DNA of 64,000 nt from CAVORB01 sp963736235 (GTDB taxonomy: Bacteria > Pseudomonadota > Gammaproteobacteria > Chromatiales > Chromatiaceae), in the NCBI GenBank assembly GCA_963736235.1, contig CAVTOR010000031.1:372001-436000 (forward strand). Direction: 5' to 3'. Every line of letters begins with the position of its first letter. The stretch's first letter is position 1. Positions 57,014 to 64,000 of the stretch are shown piece after piece. Below the pieces are notes generated by a model. It saw nothing but the letters and a program-made list of their open reading frames with translations. It was not told the DNA's origin and did not search any database. A program made the translations under genes and the position numbers.

Positions 57014-57991
57014 TCACGGCACCCGGTGATTCCGGATCATCTCGAGCTGAATTGGCGCGCTCAGATCGCGCACACAGAAATGTCCATAGGGCGCGCGCGC
57101 GTAGACCTTCTCCCCGTCCTGTCCCGGGATGCGGGAGGTGAACTCTCCGTAAACCAGATTCCCGAAACCGATCAGCTGGTCAGCTCGCGACCAGATGCTG
57201 TAGACGTGCTCGCCCTCGTAGCCGGGGTCCGCGTTCAGGTTCGATAGAAAGTCGGAGGTCCCGGTAACGCCGAAGAGGGAAGGCTTGCCGGGGAAGAATC
57301 CGTCCTCCGCGGAACAGGTCGGCTGACTCTCTACCGCCTGGTAGCAGGCGGTCAGCCCCAGGTTCGCTCCGGCGATGCCGACGAAGGTGTCGATCCGGTC
57401 GCTGAGAGGTGGGCCCAGGTTCTTGTCTTCGAGTTCCCCGCCGAGGATCGCCTTGCGCGCCAGTGTCACGCCCATCGAGTGTGCGATCAGATCCAGCTTC
57501 TCCGCCCCGGTGTAGGCCAATACCGCTTCGATGAAGGCGCGGATCCGCGCTACGTTGGCGAAGGAGTGGGTTTGCTCTCCCGCCAGGCCAGGGTTCGCTG
57601 GTCCCCAGGTGGTGGCGTAGAGCTCCGCGGGGCCGTAGCCATCGGCTAAGAAATAGTCGATCACCGCCGTCCAGCCCATCGGGCCCTGGTCCCATCCGAC
57701 CGCGCGATCGGAGTTTCCGTGCACGAACACCACCGGTTGCCGAGCGATGCCGTCATCGTCTGCACGCTTACCGCCGAAGCTACCGCCTGCGACGTCGTCA
57801 CGGGGAAAATTGTAGGAGCCAAGGCCGTTGGCATCGAGCCAATGCCGGAAGTGGGTGCCGAGCCCCCATCCGACGCTACCCGAGATCGAGTCCGCCGGTC
57901 CGTGGGGGACGATACAACCCGTTGCCTCCGCATGCGCTGGTGCGCTCAGGGTGATTACGATGATCGCTGTCACAGCGAGGCGAGGGTTCAT
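57014..57991 (-). CDS. secreted lipase-like alpha/beta hydrolase (Lipase_2 type)
   Basis: A 325-residue exported esterase/lipase. Signal peptide about residues 1-21 (ending APAHA). The alpha/beta hydrolase core shows VVFVHGNSDRAVGWDQGP (oxyanion region, about 86-103) and the nucleophile elbow LIAHSMGVTLARK (Ser at about residue 168). Four cysteines in the mature part (TACYQ, TCSAE, FCVRD and GCIVP) could form disulfides, fitting a periplasmic or external enzyme. No lipase foldase gene is next to it. Substrate not known; the class-2 lipase family includes enzymes acting on triacylglycerols. Confidence 0.88.
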   Translation of the reverse strand: MNPRLAVTAIIVITLSAPAHAEATGCIVPHGPADSISGSVGWGLGTHFRHWLDANGLGSYNFPRDDVAGGSFGGKRADDDGIARQPVVFVHGNSDRAVGWDQGPMGWTAVIDYFLADGYGPAELYATTWGPANPGLAGEQTHSFANVARIRAFIEAVLAYTGAEKLDLIAHSMGVTLARKAILGGELEDKNLGPPLSDRIDTFVGIAGANLGLTACYQAVESQPTCSAEDGFFPGKPSLFGVTGTSDFLSNLNADPGYEGEHVYSIWSRADQLIGFGNLVYGEFTSRIPGQDGEKVYARAPYGHFCVRDLSAPIQLEMIRNHRVP

Positions 57992-58062
57992 TGCGGTTCG
58001 GTAATGTACCGTGGCTCAAGCCATCATCATATCAGGGTCAAGCCGGGCCGTTCCGACAGGGG

Positions 58063-58072
58063 TCCAAGGCCA
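58063..58072. repeat. target-site duplication, left copy
   Basis: TCCAAGGCCA immediately left of the insertion sequence, repeated exactly at 59284-59293 on the right. Confidence 0.93.
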
Positions 58073-58092
58073 CAGGGCAAGCGCGCATAAAT
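58073..58092. repeat. left inverted terminal repeat of the IS
   Basis: CAGGGCAAGCGCGCATAAAT; differs from the reverse complement of the right end at three of 20 positions. Confidence 0.9.
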
Positions 58093-58094
58093 CT

Positions 58095-59207
58095 TCAGCC
58101 GAACACGACCTTGGCACGGTAGTCATCGTTCCAAGCGGCCTTGCGACGCTTCTTTGACAGGCGCATCGACGAGGGCTCTTGTTCGAACAGGTTCATGCAC
58201 AGGTGGCGGATCGAGGTCATGATCGCCGGGGCGTTGCCTTTGCGGATTCGGCTGGCGTCCTCGGCGAAGACGACATCGAGTCGCCAGTGCAGGCGATTTT
58301 CCACGCCCCAATGGTCGCGCACCGCATGCGCGAAGCGTTTGGCCTCAGCACGGATGGAGTTGATGTAATAGCGTCGTTGGAGCGTCTGTGTCTCACCGAT
58401 CAGGCACTGGCGTTCGACCATGCCGATGCTACGCAACCCCTGCCAAAGCTGCGTATTGGGCAGCGTTCGCAAGTCCTCCGTTACCCAGTAACGGCGCACC
58501 TCCAGGCGTCCATGATCCTGGTCCACCTCTTCGGTGTAGTCATATTCAACGCCAGCGAAGTCACCGGCCATGGCCACCGTGAAGAAGTCCTCAACGCCTT
58601 CCTGAAGTACGCTCTGGTTTCCCTTGAGCCCCAGGACGTAATCGCCGCCCTGGGCGATGATTTGCTCGGCGATGGCGCGTTGGCAGCCCATGGCATCAAT
58701 CGTCACGATGCACCCCTTGAGTTCAAGGAGTTCGAGCAATTTCGGGATTGCCGTGATTTCGTTGGACTTCTCCTCCGTCGCCTCTTGGGCAAGCACCAAA
58801 CGGTTCGTGCTCGCCCACGCACTGACCATATGCAGTGCCTTGCGTGAGCGCTTGCGATCATGCGAGCCACGCGCGCTCTTGCCATCGATGGCGATCACCT
58901 CGCCCTGCGTGGCTTCGCTCACTGCGCCCGTCCAACTGCGGAAGCACTGTTGAAAGCCCTTCGGCGACAATCGTGACAAGACATTGGCGATGCAGTCGTG
59001 CGACGGTACGCCGTTGGCGAACGGCGCAAACTTGCGCAGCCAGTCCAACTTCTCCTGACCAAACTCTTCGATGGCTTCCCAACCGTCCGCGCCACTGCTC
59101 ACCGCGCAGAGCACCAAAATGACGATATCCATCAGTTCATGCAGCTTGTTGCGATCAATCCGTGGATCCTCAAGCGTCGAGAAATGTTCTTCAATACTTG
59201 CAGACAC
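58095..59207 (-). CDS. ISAs1 family transposase
   Basis: DDE transposase, 370 residues from GTG 59207, which has GAGGAG at six-base spacing; the longer open frame to 59288 would run through the terminal repeat. N-terminal H-repeat-type region (EEHFSTLEDPRIDRNKLH), catalytic Asp in VIAIDGKSARGS, second Asp in IVTIDAMGCQ and Glu in HWGVENRLHWRLDVVF, the YREK-like signature context of IS4-superfamily elements. No frameshift, so probably active. Confidence 0.95.
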   Translation of the reverse strand: MSASIEEHFSTLEDPRIDRNKLHELMDIVILVLCAVSSGADGWEAIEEFGQEKLDWLRKFAPFANGVPSHDCIANVLSRLSPKGFQQCFRSWTGAVSEATQGEVIAIDGKSARGSHDRKRSRKALHMVSAWASTNRLVLAQEATEEKSNEITAIPKLLELLELKGCIVTIDAMGCQRAIAEQIIAQGGDYVLGLKGNQSVLQEGVEDFFTVAMAGDFAGVEYDYTEEVDQDHGRLEVRRYWVTEDLRTLPNTQLWQGLRSIGMVERQCLIGETQTLQRRYYINSIRAEAKRFAHAVRDHWGVENRLHWRLDVVFAEDASRIRKGNAPAIMTSIRHLCMNLFEQEPSSMRLSKKRRKAAWNDDYRAKVVFG

Positions 59208-59263
59208 GAGAAACTCCTCATGTTGTTTCTCGCTATATTGCCTATCTCGCTGTCGCGCGACAA

Positions 59264-59283
59264 TTTTAAGCGCGCTCGCCCTG
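59264..59283. repeat. right inverted terminal repeat of the IS
   Basis: Read on the minus strand it begins CAGGGCGAGCGCGCTTAAAA, pairing with the left end. Confidence 0.9.
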
Positions 59284-59293
59284 TCCAAGGCCA
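59284..59293. repeat. target-site duplication, right copy
   Basis: TCCAAGGCCA, identical to 58063-58072. Confidence 0.93.
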
Positions 59294-59402
59294 GAGTAGC
59301 GGACGGTGCGGCAGCACATGGTTTCGGTCGATCTCGGTCGATGGAGCGTATATCGACGGGGCCGGGGGTCCTTCTCGCGCGGTTTCGGCTACACTCGCGG
59401 CC

Positions 59403-60143
59403 ATGAAGCTAGTGCCCGCGAAACCACCCAAATCCCTCTTACGCCAGGTAGGACGCGCGATCGCTGACTACGACATGATCCGAGAGGGCGACCGCATTCT
59501 GCTGGGAGTCTCCGGCGGCAAGGATTCTCTGTCCCTGCTGCACATTCTTCGGCACCTGCAGACCTACGCACCCGTGCGCTTCGAGCTTGGCGTGCTCACC
59601 GTCGACCCCCTCGTACCTGGCTTCGATCCCCAGGCATTGCAGGGCTATTTCGACGCCCTCGGCGTAACCTGGTCTTACGAGCAACAGCCGATCATGGAGC
59701 AGGCCAAGGAGCACATGGACGGAGACTCCTTCTGCGCCTACTGCGCGAGGATGAAGCGGGGCATCATGTACCGGATTTGTCGGACGGAGGGCTACGGAGT
59801 CCTGGCCTTGGCCCAGCACCTCGACGATCTGGCTGAAAGCTTACTCATGTCCATCTTTCATGGCGGACAGCTAAGAACGATGAAGGCGCATTATCTCAAC
59901 AGGGAGGGCGATGTCCGTATCATCCGTCCGCTGGCTTACTGTCGGGAACGCCAGACAGCGGATTTCGCCGGCGCAGCCAGGTTACCGGTTGTTCCGGATA
60001 GTTGCCCAGCCTGCTTTTCCGCTCCCACGCGACGTGAGCACGTGAAGCAGTTACTTCTCCGGGAGGAGGCCCAGTCGCCGCACCTGTATGCCAACATCCT
60101 GAACGCCATGCGGCCTCTGCTGACCGAGGGTCCTCTCCCCTGA
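59403..60143 (+). CDS. TtcA-family tRNA 2-thiolation protein (PP-loop ATPase)
   Basis: A 246-residue PP-loop ATPase resembling TtcA, which thiolates cytidine 32 of tRNA using a [4Fe-4S] cluster. The PP loop is LGVSGGKDSLSLLH (about residues 35-48); the first CxxC is FCAYCARMKRGIMYR (about 110-124), a second CPACF lies near 203. The ATP-binding ALAQHLDDLAESLLM replaces the GHHxDD of E. coli TtcA, and the C terminus is shorter than TtcA (311 residues), so it may be a separate subgroup. ATG 59403 lies just 7 bases after a TACACT -10-like hexamer with no clear ribosome-binding site. The IS ends 120 bp upstream, so its natural promoter may be cut. Confidence 0.82.
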   Translation: MKLVPAKPPKSLLRQVGRAIADYDMIREGDRILLGVSGGKDSLSLLHILRHLQTYAPVRFELGVLTVDPLVPGFDPQALQGYFDALGVTWSYEQQPIMEQAKEHMDGDSFCAYCARMKRGIMYRICRTEGYGVLALAQHLDDLAESLLMSIFHGGQLRTMKAHYLNREGDVRIIRPLAYCRERQTADFAGAARLPVVPDSCPACFSAPTRREHVKQLLLREEAQSPHLYANILNAMRPLLTEGPLP

Positions 60144-60146
60144 GTG

Positions 60147-60545
60147 TCAGGAAGACTTGGGGGGATGATCGCGCAGCCCAGCGCCTTTTTGCTGAAGCTG
60201 AAGCCCGTCGAGCGCGTTCTTGGCCGAAGCCTGCACGAGCGTCAGCCGGCCGGTGGCCTGTTCCAGACCGACCAAAAGCCGAGAGAGCTCCTCGCGCGTG
60301 GCGTCATTCAACTCCGACGAGATCAGAAGGTGCCGCAGCTCGAGGACAACATTGCGCACCGTGCCTTCTGCCTCTTGCGCCGCATCCAGGCTGTCGAGAA
60401 ACCACTGAGAGAGATCTCGGGAAAGTCTGTCGGGCCGCGGCAACAGCCTCCCCTTCGCGGGCTGTATCGCGTCGATTTTGGCGAAGGCTGTTTCCATGCG
60501 AGGTTCCGCGTGACGTATGGATTTCGGCGTGTGCGCCACGATCAT
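60147..60545 (-). CDS. hypothetical protein, 132 residues
   Basis: I do not recognise this protein. It is helical throughout by its pattern (LSRDLSQWFLDSLDAAQEAE, NDATREELSRLLVGLEQATG) with no cysteines, no signal peptide and no membrane segment. A good ribosome-binding site (AGGAAA, five bases before ATG 60545) supports translation. Its stop lies 3 bp from that of the convergent ttcA-family gene; no terminator separates them. A small regulatory or adaptor role is possible but unsupported. Confidence 0.6.
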   Translation of the reverse strand: MIVAHTPKSIRHAEPRMETAFAKIDAIQPAKGRLLPRPDRLSRDLSQWFLDSLDAAQEAEGTVRNVVLELRHLLISSELNDATREELSRLLVGLEQATGRLTLVQASAKNALDGLQLQQKGAGLRDHPPKSS

Positions 60546-60834
60546 TCCGGTTTCCTGTATCGCGACCGATGCGAGAAGATGCCTGCTCGCACGATGCCGG
60601 CATACAATCTTGGTATATGGTTAGGCATAAATCACACCAAGTAATCTCTCGAAATAAAACAATTGGATATCGGCCGATTCGCGTAAGGCTTGGCTATTGG
60701 TGTCGCTTGAGGCATACGGTGCGCCAACGAGAATATCTGGTCCGCACAGTTGGCACACAAGGCGGCCTGCGCTTGCATTGTAGATAGAAAAATATAATAT
60801 AAGCAACAACTAATATTATATGGAGAGACCAGAT
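60546..60834. other. AT-rich intergenic region upstream of the RND efflux operon
   Basis: 289 bp, clearly richer in A and T than the rest of the window, between a minus-strand gene and the efflux operon. It carries the inverted repeat at 60792-60821 and no credible gene; the 62-codon open frame at 60621-60809 has no ribosome-binding site. Confidence 0.5.
60792..60821. promoter_or_regulatory. operator-like inverted repeat before the RND operon
   Basis: ATATAATAT, a 12-base spacer and ATATTATAT: perfect 9-bp arms ending 13 bases before the start codon. The left arm contains TATAAT, a perfect -10 hexamer, so a repressor bound here would block transcription. No regulator gene lies in the window. 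Confidence 0.5.
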
Positions 60835-61887
60835 ATGTACACAACTCTCTTGATCCCCCTCCTCGCGGCGCTGCTGGCGGTTAACGCCGCAGCCCAGCAG
60901 CCGGAGTCAGCCTCCCTGCAAACAGCTGAGGCCCGCTTCCGCATGGTACCGCGCGAATACCGGCTGGACGGCGTAGTCGAGGCCATCAGGCGCACAACCA
61001 TATCGGCGCAGACCCAAGGACAGGTCAAGGAGATCCTTTATGACGTCGACGATTTCGTGGAGAGAAACGCGGTCGTCGCGCGGCTGAAGGACACCGAGCA
61101 TCAGGCCCGGGTGGCCCAGGCATCCGCCGAGCTGAAGTCGGCCACCGCTCAGCTCGAACAGGCGCGGGACGACCACGAGCGCGTGAAGGGGCTCCACGAC
61201 AAGGAACTGGTGTCGGATTCGGCGATGGACAACGCTGCGGCGGCCCAGAAAAGCGCCCAGGCCCGCTTCGAGGGCGCCATCGCAGGGCTGGAGCAGGCTC
61301 AGGAACAACTGGAGTACACCCAGATTCGCGCCCCCTACTCGGGAATCGTCACCCACCGCCATGTCGAGACCGGCGAGGTTGCCAGCCCCGGTCAGCCGGT
61401 GATGAGCGGGATCTCCCTGGACGAGCTCAGGGTGATCGTCGACGTACCCCAAAGCGTGATCCCAGCGGTGCGCCAGGGCCGTGAGGTTCGCGTCTATCCC
61501 CCCGGCGGGGAACCGATGCAGGTGGACAAAATCACCGTCTTCCCCTTTGCCGACCTGGGCTCGAACACCTTTAAGGTGCGGGTGGACCTCCCCGAGGGCA
61601 CCAAGACCCTGTTTCCCGGCATGTTCGTCAAGACCAGCTTCGTGATCGGAGACAAGACTGAATTGGTGATCCCGAAAACCGCGGTCGTCTACCGCTCCGA
61701 GGTTACCGGCGTGTACGTGCTCGACGGCGAGGACAAGGTGCACTTCCGCCAAGTGCGCCTCGGCCGCGACCTGGGCGATGACCTGGTCGTGCTCTCGGGT
61801 CTGACGGAAGGCGAGCGGTTGGCGCTCGACCCGATCGCCGCAGGTGTGGTCTTGAAGGCCCAGGCGGCGGAGAGACGGGATGGCTGA
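60835..61887 (+). CDS. RND efflux periplasmic adaptor (membrane fusion protein)
   Basis: Periplasmic adaptor linking an RND pump to an outer-membrane channel. From ATG 60835 (GGAGAG seven bases upstream; an in-frame ATG at 60820 would disrupt the signal peptide) 350 residues: signal peptide 1-20, barrel-sandwich half with GQVKEILYDVDDFVERNAVVAR, alpha-hairpin coiled coil (about 90-145, AQLEQARDDHERVKGLHDKE), then YTQIRAPYSGIVTHRHVETGE (second lipoyl half, read in two parts) and beta-barrel/proximal domains. Overlaps the pump gene by eight bases. Confidence 0.93.
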   Translation: MYTTLLIPLLAALLAVNAAAQQPESASLQTAEARFRMVPREYRLDGVVEAIRRTTISAQTQGQVKEILYDVDDFVERNAVVARLKDTEHQARVAQASAELKSATAQLEQARDDHERVKGLHDKELVSDSAMDNAAAAQKSAQARFEGAIAGLEQAQEQLEYTQIRAPYSGIVTHRHVETGEVASPGQPVMSGISLDELRVIVDVPQSVIPAVRQGREVRVYPPGGEPMQVDKITVFPFADLGSNTFKVRVDLPEGTKTLFPGMFVKTSFVIGDKTELVIPKTAVVYRSEVTGVYVLDGEDKVHFRQVRLGRDLGDDLVVLSGLTEGERLALDPIAAGVVLKAQAAERRDG

Positions 61888-64000
61888 GAAGCTCGGCATA
61901 TCGGGGCGCGTCGCCGCGCGTTTCCAGTCCACTGAGATCACGCCGCTGCTGGCCCTAGTCGGCCTGCTGCTGGGTCTGTTCGCGGTGCTGGTGACGCCAC
62001 GCGAGGAGGAGCCCCAGATCAACGTCACCTTCGCCGATGTCTTCGTGCCCTTCCCCGGGGCCTCGGCGAGCGAGATCGAGCACCTGGTCGCCGGACCGGC
62101 CGAGCAGGTGCTTTCCGAGATCAAGGGCATCAAGCACGTCTTCTCGGTCTCGCGCCCCGGTATGGCGGTGATAACAGTGCAGTACAAGGTTGGCGAGGAC
62201 CGTCCCGACGCCATTGTTCGCCTGTTCAGCAAGATTTACTCCAACCAGGACTGGCTACCCGCGAACCTGGGCGTCGGCCAACCGTTGATCAAGCCCAAGG
62301 GCATTGATGACGTGCCCATCATCACCGCCACCCTGTGGTCGAAGGACGAAACCGTCGGCGCCTTTGAACTGGGGAAGGTGGCCCACGCCATCGAGCAGGA
62401 GATCAAACGCGTTCCCGGCACCCGTGACGTCTACACCGTCGGCGCGCCGCAGCAGGTAGTGCGGGTACTGCTCGACCCGCAAGCGCTGGCCGGTCATGGC
62501 ATCGACCTGACGGACCTGAGCCGGGCGCTGCAGGCCGGCAACGCGAGCCGTGACGATATCGGCGTGACGGCGGACAATCAGGAGATCCTGGTCCAGGCAG
62601 GTACCTTCCTCACCGCCCCCGAGCAGATCGGCGACCTGGTCGTCGGCCTGCACGGCGGCCGACCGGTCTTCCTGCGTGATGTCGCCAGTATCGAGCGCGG
62701 CCCTGAGCAGCCGGAGTCCTACGTCTGGATGGGCGTTGGTCCCGCCGCGGCGCATGCAGGCATGGACATCGACGGCACCACGCCCGCCGTGACCATTGCG
62801 GTGGCCAAACAGGAGGGGACCAACGCCGTTGCGGTGGCGGAACGGGTGATCGAGCGTTTCGGACAGTTGGAGGGGACCTTCATCCCCGAGGGTGTCGAGG
62901 TCAGCATCACCCGCAACTACGGCGCCACCGCCGACGCCAAGGCGCAGAAGCTGATCCAGAAGCTCACCTTCGCGACCCTTTCCGTGGTCGCCCTGGTGCT
63001 TCTCGCCATCGGCTGGCGCGAGTCCATCATCGTCGGCGCGGCGGTGATCGTAACCCTCGCTCTGACCCTGTTCGCCTCCTGGGCCTGGGGCTTCACCCTC
63101 AACCGGGTGTCCCTGTTCGCACTGATCTTCTCCATCGGCATCCTGGTGGACGACGCCATCGTCGTCGTAGAGAACATCCACCGCCACATGGCCATGAGCT
63201 CGAAGAAGCTCCTGGACCTGATGCCCGGAGCCGTGGACGAGGTGGGGGGACCGACCATTCTCGCCACCTTCACCGTCATCGCGGCCCTGCTGCCGATGGC
63301 ATTCGTCACCGGGCTGATGGGGCCTTACATGAGCCCGATCCCGATCAACGCCTCCACCGGCATGCTGATCTCGTTGGTGGTCGCCTTCGTATTCACACCC
63401 TGGATGACGAACCTGATGCTCGGCAAGAAGGCCAGCGCACATGCCCATGGCGCGGGCGGCCACGCGGACGAGGGCGGAGCCGGGCTTGCGCGCTTCTTCC
63501 GGGGTGTGATCTTGCCTTTCCTAGGGGGAAGGGTGGGAAACCGCAACCGCTGGCTGCTGTTGGGGGGTATCCTGCTGCTCATCGCGGGGTCCCTGATGCT
63601 GGTGACCAGCAAGGCCGTCGTGCTGAAGATGCTGCCCTTCGACAACAAGTCGGAGTTCCAGGTCGTGCTCGACATGCCCGAGGGGACCAGCCTGGAACAG
63701 ACCGCGCGGGTGCTAGGCGAGATGGGCGAGTATCTCGCCACCGTCGCCGAGGTAACCGACTATCAGGCCTACGCGGGCACCGCCACCCCCATCAACTTCA
63801 ACGGCCTGGTGCGGCAGTACTACCTGCGCGAGGGCGCTCATCTCGGCGATATCCAGGTCAACCTCGTGGACAAGCACCACCGCGACCGTAAGAGTCACGA
63901 GGTGGCGCTGGCGGTGCGCGAGCCCCTGCAGGCGATCGCCGCCCAGTACCAGGGAAATGCCAAGATCGTCGAGATACCGCCGGGCCCTCCCGTGCTCTCT
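61880..64000 (+). CDS. RND efflux transporter permease (truncated by the window end)
   Basis: Proton-driven inner-membrane pump of the AcrB/HAE superfamily; 707 codons are inside the window and the frame stays open. Signs: N-terminal helix LLALVGLLLGLFAVLV, the PFPGASASEIEHLVAGPAEQ porter motif (about residues 49-68), QPLIKPKGIDDVPII, ATLSVVALVLLAIGWRES (helix 2), IGILVDDAIVVVENIHRH (helix 4 with the proton-relay Asp pair), GPYMSPIPINASTGMLIS and a His-rich loop GKKASAHAHGAGGHADEGG before helix 7. ATG 61880 overlaps the adaptor stop. The end at 64000 reads IPPGPPVLS, a conserved porter motif. Substrate unknown. Confidence 0.92.
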   Translation, partial: MAEKLGISGRVAARFQSTEITPLLALVGLLLGLFAVLVTPREEEPQINVTFADVFVPFPGASASEIEHLVAGPAEQVLSEIKGIKHVFSVSRPGMAVITVQYKVGEDRPDAIVRLFSKIYSNQDWLPANLGVGQPLIKPKGIDDVPIITATLWSKDETVGAFELGKVAHAIEQEIKRVPGTRDVYTVGAPQQVVRVLLDPQALAGHGIDLTDLSRALQAGNASRDDIGVTADNQEILVQAGTFLTAPEQIGDLVVGLHGGRPVFLRDVASIERGPEQPESYVWMGVGPAAAHAGMDIDGTTPAVTIAVAKQEGTNAVAVAERVIERFGQLEGTFIPEGVEVSITRNYGATADAKAQKLIQKLTFATLSVVALVLLAIGWRESIIVGAAVIVTLALTLFASWAWGFTLNRVSLFALIFSIGILVDDAIVVVENIHRHMAMSSKKLLDLMPGAVDEVGGPTILATFTVIAALLPMAFVTGLMGPYMSPIPINASTGMLISLVVAFVFTPWMTNLMLGKKASAHAHGAGGHADEGGAGLARFFRGVILPFLGGRVGNRNRWLLLGGILLLIAGSLMLVTSKAVVLKMLPFDNKSEFQVVLDMPEGTSLEQTARVLGEMGEYLATVAEVTDYQAYAGTATPINFNGLVRQYYLREGAHLGDIQVNLVDKHHRDRKSHEVALAVREPLQAIAAQYQGNAKIVEIPPGPPVLS

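Larger units (their letters stand above)
58073..59283 (-). mobile_element. complete ISAs1-family insertion sequence, 1211 bp
   Basis: Bounded by inverted terminal repeats (58073-58092 and 59264-59283; 17 of 20 positions match, both beginning CAGGGC) and a perfect 10-bp direct target repeat. It encodes one intact transposase. Length, ends and duplication length fit the ISAs1 family. Exact duplicate and intact gene indicate a recent insertion, 120 bp upstream of the ttcA-family gene. Confidence 0.93.

Noticed and set aside
60621..60809. 62-codon minus-strand open frame in the AT-rich leader
   Set aside because: No ribosome-binding site, no domain, overlaps the likely operator of the RND operon.
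1..64000. CRISPR arrays, prophage, integrase or integrative element
   Set aside because: No regularly spaced repeats, no phage structural genes and no integrase were seen; the only mobile element found is the ISAs1 copy.

Overview
The window is a stretch of chromosome from a high-GC gammaproteobacterium. Housekeeping gene order points to the Chromatiales / Ectothiorhodospiraceae side of the class: lysM-dprA-smg-topA-tsaC divergent from def-fmt-rsmB-DUF4390-ntrY-ntrX-trkA-trkH, plus ftsY-ftsE-ftsX-rpoH, secF-secD-yajC-tgt and rpmB-rpmG. That placement is inferred from family knowledge; no 16S rRNA or tRNA gene is present to confirm it.

Layout. 0-8.6 kb: cysE and trmJ (minus), suhB (plus), the Sec accessory operon yajC-secD-secF behind tgt and a HAD phosphatase (minus), then msrA. 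8.6-12.6 kb: rpmB-rpmG with a clear promoter and a bidirectional terminator shared with a fatty-acid desaturase, then an orphan hydantoinase-A-like gene. 12.7-17.4 kb: a tight plus-strand operon encoding a Gld-like ABC exporter (ATPase, permease, GldG-like auxiliary protein, DUF4340 protein) followed by mutM. 17.4-24.1 kb (minus): a Tim44-domain protein, gamma-glutamyltransferase, ferredoxin, coaD, rsmD and a pair of M16 peptidases. 24.5-28.2 kb (plus): ftsY-ftsE-ftsX and rpoH.

28.3-40.7 kb (minus) is the accessory part. It holds a PQQ-type sugar dehydrogenase, a patatin-like phospholipase, an SLT lipoprotein, a giant gene of about 7.4 kb for a LamG-repeat protein of about 2475 residues, and cardiolipin synthase. 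Four of these five products act on, or are likely to act on, lipids, peptidoglycan or glycans. The giant protein is the best candidate for something undescribed.

40.7-50.7 kb (minus) is potassium uptake (trkH, trkA), an NtrY/NtrX-like two-component system, DUF4390, rsmB, fmt and def. 50.9-57.0 kb (plus) is lysM, dprA, smg, topA and tsaC. 57-64 kb holds a secreted lipase, a complete ISAs1-family insertion sequence with a perfect 10-bp target duplication, a ttcA-family gene, a small unknown gene, and an RND efflux operon that runs off the end.

A caution for every reader: thirteen probable single-base frameshifts interrupt eight genes (ggt, an M16 peptidase, ftsY, ftsE, the giant gene, trkH, rsmB and, by inference, the desaturase stop). 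Several of these genes are essential. Twelve of the thirteen are explained by one extra base, and undoing them restores family-typical lengths exactly (FtsE 222, TrkH 483, desaturase 395 residues). They look like consensus or assembly errors, not gene decay, so the affected genes are annotated here as single CDS over their full extent.
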